Positions 8,059 through 16,312 of a stretch of 64,000 nt of DNA are shown piece after piece. The position numbers and the translations under genes are program-made. The stretch is from an uncultured Pseudomonadales bacterium (GTDB lineage Bacteria > Pseudomonadota > Gammaproteobacteria > Pseudomonadales > Cellvibrionaceae). The notes under the pieces were generated by a model that had not been told where the DNA came from, did no database searches, and worked only from the letters and a program-made list of their open reading frames with translations. Location of the stretch: assembly GCA_947488935.1 (NCBI GenBank), contig CANLBN010000003.1:1-64000 (forward strand). The letters are read 5' to 3'. The first letter of the stretch is position 1, and each line of letters opens with the position of its first letter.

Positions 8059-9030
8059 TCAGTTATTGGTAGAGGGTATTATGGTCTTTGTGATGTTAGC
8101 TATCATAGGGCCATATAAGTATGGATGTATATGAGGGTTGGTGTTTAATTCTAGTATCCATAGTTGCCTGTCCTTGTCCATCATTGCATCGATAGCATAA
8201 ACGAAATTGTTTTGTATTTCTTTTGGTGATTCCTTTTTTACCATATCGCCTATTTTTTTTAGTTCATTATTAAATTTTAATCGTGGGTTTTCTGATATTT
8301 TAATATCTTTGGTTTGATGAGATGTTTGTAGTATTGATTTGTAGCGATAGTCAATAGAGCATTTTTTGTTTTTTGCTAATACAGATGTTAATGATAAGTC
8401 CTGGTACAATAAAAATTCTTCAAAATAGCTTGTGTTGATTTTTCTGTTTTTTGCTGTGGCGTGAGCGGTTATTAATTCATCTATTGTAGAATGACCATCG
8501 CCATTAACGCTCAAGTGGGGTAGGGTCTCCGCAGCTTCTGGTTTATTATTTAAGAACCATATTTTAAAAATTTCTCCATCGATGTACTGCTCAAAAAACT
8601 CTCCGTTTCGCTTATTTAGGTCGTGCTGTAAAGAAGATTTTATAGGGCCTTTCATACCTTCTCCAAAGGAGGAAACACTTCTTTTTATAATAACGTCTGT
8701 GATGCTTTTTTCTGATTTTATATAAAAATCAGGAGTTTTAATGTCGTTTTTTTTAAGTAATTTCTTGAAGGTCAATTTGTTTGTTGCTGCTTCCCACGCT
8801 CTCGATGTATATGGGCGCCAGCCCATAAATGTCACCGCTTGCTCTGAGAGTTCTTGGCTATATAAGCCATCTTTGTTTTGAAATGTTGGAAAGAAAGTGA
8901 ATTCGGTTTTATCGTTTGTAATCGTTAATGTGCATTCTTCAAAATCTACTCTCGCTTGTAGGTCATGTTTTGTAATGGCTTCTTTTATATAGCGAAAATG
9001 ATTTATCATGTTAAATGATATTGCGGGCAT
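8059..9030 (-). CDS. ATP-grasp family ligase at the end of the TPR operon
   Basis: 323 residues. The first ~90 form an unfamiliar pre-ATP-grasp domain (ITNDKTEFTFFPTF). Then VIIKRSVSSFGEGMKGP gives the lysine and glycine-rich ATP loop, FFEQYIDGEIFKIW the central strand, and WILELNTNPHIHPYL the metal-binding E-x-N motif. The enzyme should be soluble and form an amide or ester bond between unknown substrates. It follows a TPR gene by 49 bases on the same strand and looks like the last member of a five-gene operon reading away from the flagellar locus. It is convergent with the NAS-like cluster, so a role in that pathway is possible. It is only distantly similar to the ATP-grasp protein at 5520. 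Confidence 0.75.
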   Translation of the reverse strand: MPAISFNMINHFRYIKEAITKHDLQARVDFEECTLTITNDKTEFTFFPTFQNKDGLYSQELSEQAVTFMGWRPYTSRAWEAATNKLTFKKLLKKNDIKTPDFYIKSEKSITDVIIKRSVSSFGEGMKGPIKSSLQHDLNKRNGEFFEQYIDGEIFKIWFLNNKPEAAETLPHLSVNGDGHSTIDELITAHATAKNRKINTSYFEEFLLYQDLSLTSVLAKNKKCSIDYRYKSILQTSHQTKDIKISENPRLKFNNELKKIGDMVKKESPKEIQNNFVYAIDAMMDKDRQLWILELNTNPHIHPYLYGPMIANITKTIIPSTNN

Positions 9031-9079
9031 AACGGGTTTTTCTCTTTTAGAGTGATCAGTGAAATTTATTGTGCAGAGG

Positions 9080-10246
9080 TTATTTTGGTGATAGAGCTTT
9101 TACGGCGTCAATGATTTTTTGTTTTTTTCTGTCTAAGCCAAACTCTATTTCTGTGTTGAATATATTATTTATAATCTCTTGGGTTTTTTGCTGTTGACCT
9201 TTGTTAGCAGCCAATAAGCTTTCTGCAAAGTTTGCAGAAAAAGAATTTTTATCGAGTCTTTTAGCTGTAATTATATGTTTTTTGGCTTTTATTGTATCTT
9301 GTTTTAACGCAGAAACTACAGCAAGACTTCCATGAGTTTCTCCGAAATTGTGGTCTATAGTATTCGCGCGTGTAAGTGTTAGCTCTGCAGCATCTAAATC
9401 ACTATTGGCAATATAAGCCCATGCTAGGGCATTGTATCCACCAATAAATTTAGGCATCAATTCAATGCTTTTTTCCATTTGTGTAATAGCGGTTGGTAGA
9501 TCGTTCTTGAGCATGTTTATTAAGCCGAGTCCATTCCAGGCGCGGCCATTCTCTGGATAGTGTTGTGTCGTTTGGGCGTAATACTTCTCAGCAGTTTCTA
9601 AGTCTTCTTCTTCCATCGCCGTGGTGGCGAGTACAGTCATGGCCGCATTATTGTTGTCATCTAAGGTGAGTGCTTGTTCAGCATAATTTTTTGCTTCAAT
9701 ATAGTTTTCTGTGTCGGCATATAAAAGAGCTAGTGTGCTAAAGGCTTCGCTGTTTTGAGGTTCTGCTTCAATTGCTTTAAGTGCATGGGCTATACCTGCC
9801 TGAATATTGCCTTTGTGGTGGTATGCTCTGGCAAATAATCTGTCAATTTGAGGAATTTCTGCCCCTTGTTTTACTAGGTCGTTAAGGCTGTCGAGCGCAT
9901 TATCGTGCTCTCCTGTCTCTACTAGACAATATGCCATATTGTAAGCGATAGCAGGTGCTTGATGTCCTGCGGATAAAAGCTGCGTTAAGCCCTTTTTGGC
10001 ATCTTCATAATTGCCTGTGCTAATGTCCAAAGTGGCCAAATTAAACAAGGTATTAGGGTCGTTTGAATTTTCTTTGAGTAGCTGATTTAATAGTTTTCTA
10101 GCTTCTTCTTTTTCACCGCATTGCATTTGCAGTGAAGCTAGTTTGCTTGTTATATGAGGATTGTTAGGGTCCGAGAGGTAAAATTGTAAATACCGGTTTC
10201 GCTCCTCTAAAATATTTGCCTTAGTGGCGGATGTGTCTGTAGGCAT
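9080..10246 (-). CDS. Tetratricopeptide-repeat protein, 388 aa
   Basis: Built almost entirely of consecutive 34-residue TPR units, for example ANYAEQ-type helices with repeated A-x-x-x-A and P-x-x-x-x-A patterns (NPNTLFNLATLDISTGNYED, then PENGRAWNGLGLINML). No signal peptide or membrane helix is visible, so it is probably a cytoplasmic scaffold or chaperone. It starts two bases after the stop of the next upstream TPR gene, which implies translational coupling. Specific partners cannot be derived from sequence. The operon sits back-to-back with a flagellar-type secretion locus, where TPR chaperones would be at home, but that link is inference. Confidence 0.8.
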   Translation of the reverse strand: MPTDTSATKANILEERNRYLQFYLSDPNNPHITSKLASLQMQCGEKEEARKLLNQLLKENSNDPNTLFNLATLDISTGNYEDAKKGLTQLLSAGHQAPAIAYNMAYCLVETGEHDNALDSLNDLVKQGAEIPQIDRLFARAYHHKGNIQAGIAHALKAIEAEPQNSEAFSTLALLYADTENYIEAKNYAEQALTLDDNNNAAMTVLATTAMEEEDLETAEKYYAQTTQHYPENGRAWNGLGLINMLKNDLPTAITQMEKSIELMPKFIGGYNALAWAYIANSDLDAAELTLTRANTIDHNFGETHGSLAVVSALKQDTIKAKKHIITAKRLDKNSFSANFAESLLAANKGQQQKTQEIINNIFNTEIEFGLDRKKQKIIDAVKALSPK

Positions 10247-10248
10247 AA

Positions 10249-10779
10249 TTAGTGTTCGGTCTGGTAGATGTCAGGAGAGGGTAATGATTGCGTGTCGAGT
10301 GATTGATTCTCTATCTGAATAATTAAATCTTTGGATTTGTTGTAATACAGGTTGTCTAGTGGTGTCGAATTGATGATTTGTTTTAATTGACTTACTGCTT
10401 TATCAGTATTGCCTTGCTGAAGTAGAACGATCGACGAATAAAATAACGCTGGCGGATGGTTAGGCTGTTGTTCAAGGATCTCTGTCCATGTGCTGAGTGC
10501 TATATCTATTTCATTGTTGTCAAAAAAACACATGCCCAATTGAAATTTGGCCGCTAAATCGTTGTTGTTGGTCGATAAATACTGAGTGAAAAAGTCTTCT
10601 GCATATTCAAACAACCCTAGTTGGGCATAAAGCCTAGCGGCTATTAAAGATAGCTCAGGTGATGTTTTTCCTTGCTCTAAAAGTGGTTTAACTTGTAGTA
10701 ATGCTTTGTCGAGTCGTTTTTCTTGGATATACCATTTTGTTAAAGCAAGGCTTTCTTTTTGGTCAAGTATCGTGTCCAT
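10249..10779 (-). CDS. Tetratricopeptide-repeat protein, 176 aa
   Basis: Contains about four TPR-like helix pairs (LSLIAARLYAQLGLFEYAED and AKFQLGMCFFDNNEIDIALS are typical). It is soluble, without signal peptide. Located between two other TPR genes on the same strand (24 bases from the upstream one, 2 from the downstream one), clearly one transcript. The three TPR proteins may have arisen by duplication and could form one assembly; function unknown. Confidence 0.75.
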   Translation of the reverse strand: MDTILDQKESLALTKWYIQEKRLDKALLQVKPLLEQGKTSPELSLIAARLYAQLGLFEYAEDFFTQYLSTNNNDLAAKFQLGMCFFDNNEIDIALSTWTEILEQQPNHPPALFYSSIVLLQQGNTDKAVSQLKQIINSTPLDNLYYNKSKDLIIQIENQSLDTQSLPSPDIYQTEH

Positions 10780-10803
10780 AAGTTACTGATTCTCTTTGAT
10801 TAT

Positions 10804-11397
10804 TTAGTGGTTATTGTCTAGCTCGTCTTCATCCTGTGAGCCGTATGCGGACAATGAAATGACTTTTTTATGTTCTTCTGTCTCAGCTATTGTTTCTGGT
10901 TTGTTGCTGAGAGGTGCACTCCTGTCTAAAGCGGCTTTAGATTGGGTTATTACTTTAAGCATGTCATTATTGAGAGGCTCGTTTTCTGTGTTAAGGCTGA
11001 TACCTTGCTCTAGCTTAGTTATACAGTCTTCGAATTGATCGTTGGTAAAATCTAGCATGCCATTTTTAAATAAGTAAAGTGGATGATCTAAGCCGAGGTC
11101 AACTAGGTCGTGCCAAGTCTCCGCGCTTTTCTCTATATTACCTGAAGTGATGTAAAGCAATCCTAGCTGAAATCGAGCGGTTGGCATGTTGGGGTCAATC
11201 TTCAATGCAAGCTCCATCTCTTGTGTTGCTCGTTCATACATACCAAGTTCAGCATGTAGTGCACCTAAAAGATATTGCGCCTGTGCATTATCGGCATTTT
11301 GGTTGAGGCAATCTTTGAGGTAAGTTATTGCTTTTTCTGTCGAGCCGCCTTGCATTTCTTGGACGGCTAGATGAAATAATTCGTCTGCATCTAGCAT
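10804..11397 (-). CDS. Tetratricopeptide-repeat protein, 197 aa
   Basis: The ATG at 11397 (MLDADELFHLAVQEMQGG) is preceded by AAAGAGA and chosen over an upstream in-frame ATG at 11475. Residues ~1-120 hold three to four TPR units (AQAQYLLGALHAELGMYERA, then PTARFQLGLLYITSGNIEKS). The C-terminal ~60 residues are polar and probably disordered, ending in an acidic tail. It is cytoplasmic by prediction. Operon partner of the two downstream TPR genes; no catalytic motif. Confidence 0.75.
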   Translation of the reverse strand: MLDADELFHLAVQEMQGGSTEKAITYLKDCLNQNADNAQAQYLLGALHAELGMYERATQEMELALKIDPNMPTARFQLGLLYITSGNIEKSAETWHDLVDLGLDHPLYLFKNGMLDFTNDQFEDCITKLEQGISLNTENEPLNNDMLKVITQSKAALDRSAPLSNKPETIAETEEHKKVISLSAYGSQDEDELDNNH

Positions 11398-11485
11398 ATT
11401 TGATCTCTTTAATAAACTCATTTTTGTAGTGATTGAGTGCGTGCAAACTTTATCATTATTTATAAGTAGCGTCACTCGCCTTTGC

Positions 11486-11851
11486 TTATTTCATATAAGT
11501 GTCATGTAGTTCTTTTAGCATGTGCCTGATGTTTTTTTGGGATTCCTTGTCGCTGATAATACTATCTACTATTTTTTGAGTGCTTTTCTTTAGTAGGGGG
11601 TCGCTTAATACTTGGCTACCCAGCTCATTTTCTAATATTGAACTCACCAGTATTTCGATTGCCATTGGGCCTGTTCTGTCTTTGTTGGGTAACTCGTTAA
11701 TGCGCAAAGCAATTTCTTTTTGCAGGCTTCCAGCTTTATTTTCTGATTTGCTCGTTTTATTTGTGGGGCTTGAGGTTTTAAGTGGGCGCTGCTCCTTATT
11801 TCTTTTAAGGTTGGTTCGAATTATTTGGCTTATTTGCGATATAGGGTCCAT
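11486..11851 (-). CDS. Small hypothetical protein, first gene of the TPR operon
   Basis: 121 residues from the ATG at 11851 (MDPISQISQIIRTNL). The frame is open further upstream to 11962, but that extension is unlike a protein start. Residues ~15-45 are Lys/Ser/Thr-rich and probably disordered; residues 46-121 look helical (MAIEILVSSILENELGSQVL). I do not recognise the family. The gene is divergent from fliQ across ~180 bases, so it may share control with the flagellar-type locus. A small secreted substrate, chaperone or anti-sigma role can be imagined but nothing in the sequence proves it. Confidence 0.5.
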   Translation of the reverse strand: MDPISQISQIIRTNLKRNKEQRPLKTSSPTNKTSKSENKAGSLQKEIALRINELPNKDRTGPMAIEILVSSILENELGSQVLSDPLLKKSTQKIVDSIISDKESQKNIRHMLKELHDTYMK

Positions 11852-11956
11852 GTTAGTGTGCCATGTTGTATTTATTTTAAATAAATTAAAGTCAATTTTT
11901 TCTTTTAATATCAAGGTGATGGCATATTTGATGCCTTTTTGACCATTATTAAGTTG

Positions 11957-11985
11957 TTGCAAATTATTAATGCACTTATTATATT
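11957..11985 (+). promoter_or_regulatory. Candidate sigma-70-type promoter for the flagellar-type locus
   Basis: TTGCAA at 11957-11962, a 17-base spacer and TATATT at 11980-11985 resemble -35/-10 boxes and lie ~50 bases before fliQ. The whole 11852-12033 region is AT-rich, so a chance match is possible. No clear sigma-54 or sigma-28 site was seen here. Confidence 0.3.
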
Positions 11986-12033
11986 ATCCGCAAAAATGAA
12001 TAAAAGTTTAGTTTTTAAACCAAAAGGTTATAT

Positions 12034-12300
12034 ATGACGCCTGAATTTGCTATCGAACTGTCTAGTGATCTGTTGTGGACAGCTATACTGTTAGCCGCTC
12101 CGGTACTTGGTTTAAGTATGTTGGTTGGTTTAATTGTAAGTATGTTTCAGGTAGTGACACAAATTCAAGAGATGTCATTGACCTTTATTCCAAAATTATT
12201 AACTGCTGCACTAGCATTAATTGCTTTTGGGGCATGGATGTTAGATCTACTTATTACCTATGCACGTGAGTTGATTCTCAATATACCGTCTTATTTTTAA
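12034..12300 (+). CDS. fliQ: Flagellar export gate protein FliQ
   Basis: 88 residues with two membrane helices (~14-40 and ~52-76). PVLGLSMLVGLIVSMFQVVT and TQIQEMSLTFIPK are the conserved family core. FliQ forms part of the FliPQR export gate in the inner membrane. The length is normal. It is the first gene of the long plus-strand locus, whereas in most gammaproteobacteria fliQ follows fliP. Here fliP is 19 kb away at the other end. Confidence 0.93.
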   Translation: MTPEFAIELSSDLLWTAILLAAPVLGLSMLVGLIVSMFQVVTQIQEMSLTFIPKLLTAALALIAFGAWMLDLLITYARELILNIPSYF

Positions 12301-12365
12301 TAAGTTTAAGAAGTTGCAAATCGGAAGTAGGGAATGAGAAATTATAAAATGGGCTTTGTCTTTGA

Positions 12366-13133
12366 ATGGATGCGATTCTTAATATATCGTTTATTGTAAC
12401 TGCGTTTTTAGTCTTTGTTAGGTTAAGTGCAGTTTTACTACTCTCGCCTTTATTTTCTATTCTCAAGCTACCCATACATTTTCGTGTTTTTTTAATGCTC
12501 TTTTTGTCGATGATAATGGTCTCGTCTTTGAACCTGGTGTTGCCTGTCAAGACTATTAGTGTTGCGACCCTTATTTATTATAGCCTGTTAGAGTTGATGG
12601 CCGGTGCAGCTCTAGCCTTTGGGGTTTTTTGTGCGTTTGCGGCTTTTAGCTTTGGTGGGAGAATTCTGGATTTTCAGATGGGCTTTGGTGTGGCGAGCTT
12701 GATTGACCCTGGAACGAATACACAAGCTCCACTGATTGGTACTTTTTTAAGTATGCTTGCCGTAATGGTGTTTTTCTTAGTGGATGGTCATCACATGTTG
12801 ATACGTGGTTTCGCCTATAGCCTACAACAAGTACCGCCAGGGCATATGCTAGCGCTGGATATGAATTTACTAGTGAAGCAGTTTGGTTTGATGTTTGTTT
12901 TTGGCCTTATGTCTGTTGCTCCAGCTGTTTTTGTAATTTTGTTAATTGATGTAGTGGTTGGTGTGGCAGCACGAACAATGCCGCAAGTGAATATGTTTAT
13001 AGTGATGTTGCCGCTTAAGATATTCGTAGGTTTATTTGTATTAATGTTGTCGCTGGAGTTTATTTTGCCATTGATGAAAAATGTTTTCTTCTCCCTATTT
13101 GATTATTGGGACGAGTTATATTCTGTTACTTGA
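12366..13133 (+). CDS. fliR: Flagellar export gate protein FliR
   Basis: 255 residues, with about six hydrophobic segments. The DFQMGFGVASLIDPG stretch after the second or third helix is typical of FliR/SctT proteins. FliR completes the FliPQR export channel and contacts FlhB. The 65-base gap after fliQ holds no other gene. Length is normal for the family. Upstream ribosome site is weak. Confidence 0.93.
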   Translation: MDAILNISFIVTAFLVFVRLSAVLLLSPLFSILKLPIHFRVFLMLFLSMIMVSSLNLVLPVKTISVATLIYYSLLELMAGAALAFGVFCAFAAFSFGGRILDFQMGFGVASLIDPGTNTQAPLIGTFLSMLAVMVFFLVDGHHMLIRGFAYSLQQVPPGHMLALDMNLLVKQFGLMFVFGLMSVAPAVFVILLIDVVVGVAARTMPQVNMFIVMLPLKIFVGLFVLMLSLEFILPLMKNVFFSLFDYWDELYSVT

Positions 13134-13149
13134 GTGAGATTATTTGCTT

Positions 13150-14208
13150 ATGTCCGATTCTGGTGGACAAGAAAAGACTGAGAAGCCCACGCCCTTTAAG
13201 TTGAAAGAGGCAAAAAATAAAGGGCAAGTTTCAAAGAGTACAGAAATTAACTCGTTGTTGTTTTTGGCGGCAATGCTGTTTTTGTCTTACGTGGTGTCTG
13301 AGAGCTTGATGAGTAATTATATCCAGTTTAGTAAGACATTACTGGAATATGACCCTGTATCTTTATCTAGGCCTGAGGGCTTGGTCGTCTTATTTGAGAG
13401 TATAGTTTATTCGTTGTTAGATATTTTTTGGCCAATTATTGGAGTTATCATTTTAATTGCGGTAGTAGGTAATTTGATTCAGACAGGCCCTGTTTTTTCG
13501 TTTTTTCCATTAAAGCCAGATGCTCAACGTTTGAACCCTGTTAAAGGATTCAAGAAGATTTTTTCAAAGCGGATGATTTATGAGTCAGTAAAGACGTTTA
13601 TTAAAATCGGTCTGTTTGCCGCTATTGGCTATATTTGCATATTGGAATTTTTACCCTCTTTATTTGCATATATGGATATTCCTCCAGATGCCTATGGAGT
13701 GAAAGTATTAGGTTCAAGTCGAGAGCTGGTTGCAAAATTATTGCTGGCGGTCTTATTAGTTGCTTTGATTGATATGATGTACTCGCGCTGGGATTTTATG
13801 AATCAAATGAAGATGAGTCATAAAGACCTTAAAGATGAGACCAAGCGCAGAGAGGGCGATCCGCTTATTAGAGCAAAGCGAAAGGAGTTGCAGCGAGAGG
13901 CTCTTGAGCGAAGTAAGTCGCTGGCTAATGTGCCTGATGCAGATGTACTCATTACAAACCCTACGCATATATCTATTGCGTTAAAGTTTGATCAAAGCAC
14001 TATGATGGCTCCGGAGATGATAGCAAAAGGTTCTGGCGAGGGTGCGCTAAAGATGAAAGAGATTGCGCGTAAGCATAATGTTCCTATCGTCGAAAATAAG
14101 CCTTTGGCTAGGTTAATTTTTAAAGAGATTGGTTTGAATAGACCCATTAGCGAGAATATGTTTCCTATGGTTGCCAAGATATATGCTTGGCTTGCAGCAA
14201 ATAAATAG
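13150..14208 (+). CDS. flhB: Flagellar export switch protein FlhB
   Basis: 352 residues from the ATG at 13150 (MSDSGGQEKTEKPTPFKLKE). A TTG two codons earlier is also in frame. Four membrane segments are followed by a cytoplasmic domain containing the self-cleavage motif NPTH (~270-273), in VLITNPTHISIAL. FlhB switches export specificity from rod/hook to late substrates after autocleavage. The switch motif is intact although no late filament substrate is encoded here. A second, stand-alone FlhB C-domain protein lies at 17516. Confidence 0.95.
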   Translation: MSDSGGQEKTEKPTPFKLKEAKNKGQVSKSTEINSLLFLAAMLFLSYVVSESLMSNYIQFSKTLLEYDPVSLSRPEGLVVLFESIVYSLLDIFWPIIGVIILIAVVGNLIQTGPVFSFFPLKPDAQRLNPVKGFKKIFSKRMIYESVKTFIKIGLFAAIGYICILEFLPSLFAYMDIPPDAYGVKVLGSSRELVAKLLLAVLLVALIDMMYSRWDFMNQMKMSHKDLKDETKRREGDPLIRAKRKELQREALERSKSLANVPDADVLITNPTHISIALKFDQSTMMAPEMIAKGSGEGALKMKEIARKHNVPIVENKPLARLIFKEIGLNRPISENMFPMVAKIYAWLAANK

Positions 14209-14269
14209 AGACCGCTTTACTGGACGTTGTAGTAATAATAAAAATAGAATGGTATGTTTTTGAATTTTT

Positions 14270-16312
14270 ATGTTTAAGAAATTAAGTGAACAATCAGATC
14301 TTATTCTTGTGCTTGGAGTTGTTGGCATACTCTGTGTTTTGTTTATGCCTATTCCAGCAGGGCTATTGGATTTTTTGCTAATTACTAATATTAGTATTGC
14401 CTTACTTATTTTGTTGATTACTTTTTATGTCGACAAACCCTTACAGTTTTCGACATTTCCTTCTTTGCTGCTGATTGCAACTCTATTTAGGCTCTCGCTA
14501 AATATTGCTTCTACACGATTGATTCTTGCCGAAGCTGATGCTGGTGCCGTTATTTCGACAATTGGCTCTCATGTAGTTGGCGGTAACTATGTTATTGGCC
14601 TGATTGTTTTTATTGTTTTAATTATTGTGCAGTATGTCGTTGTGACTAATGGAGCACAACGAGTAGCCGAAGTAGCCGCACGTTTTACTTTGGATGCAAT
14701 GCCAGGTAAGCAAATGAGCATCGATGCTGATTTGAATATGGGGCTGATTGCAGAGAAGGATGCGCAAGAGCGACGTCAAGAAGTTGAAAAGGAAGCCAGT
14801 TTTTATGGTGCGATGGATGGTGCTAGTAAATTTGTAAAAGGAGATGCAATAGCCGGTATTTTAATTGTTTTAATTAATATTATCGGTGGGCTTACTATTG
14901 GTATCGCTCAGTTGGGTATGAGCTGGGGTGATGCTATGCAGCAGTACACTTTGCTGACAGTGGGTGATGGTATTGTTACGCAGATACCGGCTTTAGTTAT
15001 TTCAACGGCTACGGGTATTATTGTTACGCGGGCCTCGTCTGATGCATTTTTAAGTAAAGAGATTTCAAAACAAATTACAGCATATCCCAATATTCTTATT
15101 ATTTTGCTAGTGGGATTGGCTGTATCATTATTTTTGCCTGGCATTCCTGCTTTTCCCATCATTTTATTAATGATTATTTTTGGTTTAATGTTATTTGCTG
15201 CTTTAAAAGCAAAGTCGGCATATGCTCTTGATAATAATGTTGATGATGCTCAAGAGGATCAATCTGAAAACGATAGTGATATCTATAATCAGCTTTCCAT
15301 CGATTCTCTTGTGTTGAAAATTGGTCAAAATTTAATACCGTTTTTCAGCAAAGATGATAGTGTTGTAATGGATAAGGTTGCCAGCTTTCGTAAGCAATAC
15401 GCATTGGATGTTGGTTTTGTTATGCCAAAACTACGCGTTAATGACGATAAAAAAATGCCTCCGAATGCTTATGAGGTTTGGGTTTATGGCGTGAAGGTCG
15501 GCGGTAGCGAGTTGTTTTCTGATCGCTTGTTGGCTATTAACTCTGGTTCGGCAAAGGCTGTTCCCATCGATGGTGTAGAGACCAAAGATCCTACTTATGG
15601 CTTGCCTTCGTTATGGATTGTTAAAGATGTGGCAGCAGAGGCTAAAGAGGCAGGTTATACCGTTGTTAATCCTATTAATGTATTGATTACACATTTGTCA
15701 GAAATAGTTAAACAGCAATCATCTAATTTACTAAGCCGTACAGAAACTGAACGTTTAGTAGAATCTTTGAGAAAAGAGCACAATAGCCTCGTAGAGGAGA
15801 TTATTCCAAATCAATTTAGTTTGGGCGATATACAAAAAGTATTGCAGGTTTTGTTGGAGGAGAAAGTTTCTATTAGAAACTTGCAGACTATTTTAGAAGT
15901 ATTAGCCGATGAGGGTAAGAAGAGTAAAGATATTGAACACTTGACTCGTAGTGTTAGAGAAAAAATGGGTGGAGTTATTTGTCAGTCACTATTGAATGTA
16001 GACGGTGCTTTGCGTGTTTTGGTATTGGACCCCAGTATAGAACAGACCTTAGCTGCAGGCTTGCGGCGTGATGGAGATAAAGTGAGTTTGGCCGTTGACC
16101 CAGCAATAACTGAACAAATTATTACCAAAACTGCAGGTTATGTAGAGGAGATGTCGGGTGCTAATTATAAGCCGGTGCTTCTGTGTGCGCCTGAGTTAAG
16201 ACAGCATTTGAGGCGATTTACATCTAGGTTGTTACCTAGCTTAGCTATATTGTCGATGAATGAAGTGCCAAATGGTATTGATGTAAAATCTTATGCAATG
16301 GTGCAGTTATGA
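14270..16312 (+). CDS. flhA: Flagellar export protein FlhA
   Basis: 680 residues, normal length. The N-terminal half has about eight membrane helices. The FHIPEP-family signature region around residue 142 (DAMPGKQMSIDADLNMGLI) is present. The C-terminal half is the cytoplasmic ring domain (NVLITHLSEIVKQ, LEEKVSIRNLQTILE) that receives substrates and chaperones. It overlaps the next gene by four bases. Confidence 0.95.
   Translation: MFKKLSEQSDLILVLGVVGILCVLFMPIPAGLLDFLLITNISIALLILLITFYVDKPLQFSTFPSLLLIATLFRLSLNIASTRLILAEADAGAVISTIGSHVVGGNYVIGLIVFIVLIIVQYVVVTNGAQRVAEVAARFTLDAMPGKQMSIDADLNMGLIAEKDAQERRQEVEKEASFYGAMDGASKFVKGDAIAGILIVLINIIGGLTIGIAQLGMSWGDAMQQYTLLTVGDGIVTQIPALVISTATGIIVTRASSDAFLSKEISKQITAYPNILIILLVGLAVSLFLPGIPAFPIILLMIIFGLMLFAALKAKSAYALDNNVDDAQEDQSENDSDIYNQLSIDSLVLKIGQNLIPFFSKDDSVVMDKVASFRKQYALDVGFVMPKLRVNDDKKMPPNAYEVWVYGVKVGGSELFSDRLLAINSGSAKAVPIDGVETKDPTYGLPSLWIVKDVAAEAKEAGYTVVNPINVLITHLSEIVKQQSSNLLSRTETERLVESLRKEHNSLVEEIIPNQFSLGDIQKVLQVLLEEKVSIRNLQTILEVLADEGKKSKDIEHLTRSVREKMGGVICQSLLNVDGALRVLVLDPSIEQTLAAGLRRDGDKVSLAVDPAITEQIITKTAGYVEEMSGANYKPVLLCAPELRQHLRRFTSRLLPSLAILSMNEVPNGIDVKSYAMVQL

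Noticed and set aside
11990-12033. Possible sigma-28 promoter before fliQ (TAAAAGTTTAG)
   Set aside because: Only the first half resembles a TAAAGTTT box and no GCCGATAA-like half follows at the right distance.
12278-12550. 90-codon minus-strand frame over the fliQ/fliR junction
   Set aside because: It is antisense to two confident flagellar genes and matches no family.
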